From assembly GCA_009923965.1 (NCBI GenBank), contig RFSL01000009.1, positions 1 through 15,605 on the forward strand: a stretch of 15,605 nt of DNA, in the 5' to 3' direction. Position 1 is the first letter of the stretch. Every line of letters starts with the position of its first letter. Positions 15,157 through 15,605 of the stretch are shown piece by piece. This stretch comes from Flavobacteriia bacterium. Its GTDB lineage: Bacteria; Bacteroidota; Bacteroidia; Flavobacteriales_D; Crocinitomicaceae. The position numbers and the translations under genes are program-made. Under the pieces are notes generated by a model. That model worked only from the letters and a program-made list of their open reading frames with translations, searched no databases and was not told the origin of the DNA.

Positions 15157-15582
15157 TTATTGAGGAATTTTATCTATCCGATTTTGGTGTCTTCCGCCCT
15201 CAAAATGAGTTTCTAAAAATGCAGTGAGTATTTCTATACCTTCTTCATTTGTTAAAAATCGTGCTGGTAAAGCCAAGATATTAGCGTTGTTGTGTTGGCG
15301 CGCCAACACAGCAATTTCTTTTTTCCAACAAAGGGCGCTTCGAATTCCAGAATGCTTGTTGGCGGTCATGTTAATTCCATTTCCAGAGCCGCAGATTAAA
15401 ACCCCAAGCGCTTCTGGGTTCTTTGATACTGCAATGGCTACCGGATGCGCGAAGTCTGGATAATCAATGCTTTCTTCTGTATAACAACCGAAGTCTTGTG
15501 TGGCTATGTTTTTTGTTGCTAAATGCGCCAATAAAACTTCTTTTAGTTGAATTCCTGCGTGGTCACAGCCAAATAATATCAT
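15157..15582 (-). CDS. rpiB: Ribose-5-phosphate isomerase B
   Basis: A 141-residue cytoplasmic enzyme of the RpiB/LacAB family that interconverts ribose 5-phosphate and ribulose 5-phosphate in the non-oxidative pentose phosphate pathway. Length is typical. Visible motifs: G-C-D-H-A-G (5-10), D-Y-P-D-F-A (40-45), I-C-G-S-G-N-G-I-N-M-T-A-N-K (63-76) with the catalytic Cys64, A-R-Q-H-N-N-A-N (94-101) and the C-terminal G-G-R-H-Q-N-R-I, which binds phosphate. The Cys64 form corresponds to the E. coli type of active site. Allose 6-phosphate can also be a substrate in some members. The start is an ATG at 15582; the 23 bases to the window edge are too few to tell what lies upstream. Confidence 0.94.
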   Translation of the reverse strand: MILFGCDHAGIQLKEVLLAHLATKNIATQDFGCYTEESIDYPDFAHPVAIAVSKNPEALGVLICGSGNGINMTANKHSGIRSALCWKKEIAVLARQHNNANILALPARFLTNEEGIEILTAFLETHFEGGRHQNRIDKIPQ

Positions 15583-15605
15583 ATTAGGTTTTTATGCGTT
15601 TAAAG

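Overview
This window looks like ordinary chromosomal DNA from a member of the Bacteroidota, most likely Flavobacteriia or a close relative. The evidence is low GC content, start regions that are A-rich and lack clear Shine-Dalgarno sites, promoter elements of the Bacteroidota type (TAnnTTTG), a protein ending in a type IX secretion (type B, gliding-associated) sorting domain, a DUF4403 lipoprotein and two porins of the 'beta-barrel porin 2' type. I see no insertion sequence, prophage, CRISPR array, tRNA or rRNA, and no clear sign of recent gene transfer.

Layout. Bases 1-1571 (minus strand) hold an M20-family dipeptidase followed, with a 4-base ATGA overlap, by the start of a LEA-type lipoprotein that runs off the left edge. 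Bases 1705-5431 (plus) encode a large secreted choice-of-anchor L protein and, 19 bases later, a family-5 (peptide-type) ABC solute-binding protein. Bases 5428-6384 (minus) encode tryptophan 2,3-dioxygenase, whose stop codon overlaps that of the solute-binding protein. A 52-residue membrane protein at 6507-6665 (minus) ends in a good rho-independent terminator. Bases 6734-8917 (plus) encode class II fumarase and a family 2 glycosyltransferase. A small cysteine-rich membrane protein lies at 9171-9491. Bases 9706-11912 hold two related porins in tail-to-tail orientation that share a TTAA at their stop codons; a small secreted protein lies upstream of the second. Bases 12515-15140 encode a eukaryotic-type NADP isocitrate dehydrogenase and a DUF4403 lipoprotein. 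Ribose-5-phosphate isomerase B (minus) closes the window.

How the genes relate. Most are housekeeping or cell-envelope genes: TCA-cycle enzymes (fumarase, isocitrate dehydrogenase), a pentose phosphate enzyme, amino acid and peptide handling (dipeptidase, solute-binding protein, tryptophan dioxygenase) and envelope proteins (porins, lipoproteins, secreted adhesin-like protein). They do not form one obvious pathway. The most notable points are structural. Two convergent gene pairs overlap at a shared TTAA. Two porin paralogs face each other tail to tail. There are uncatalogued small membrane proteins, a perfect 20-base palindrome, a terminator-like inverted repeat in a divergent promoter region, and a near-exact 20-base direct repeat at the dipeptidase start. 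I did not find convincing evidence of a new multi-gene system.
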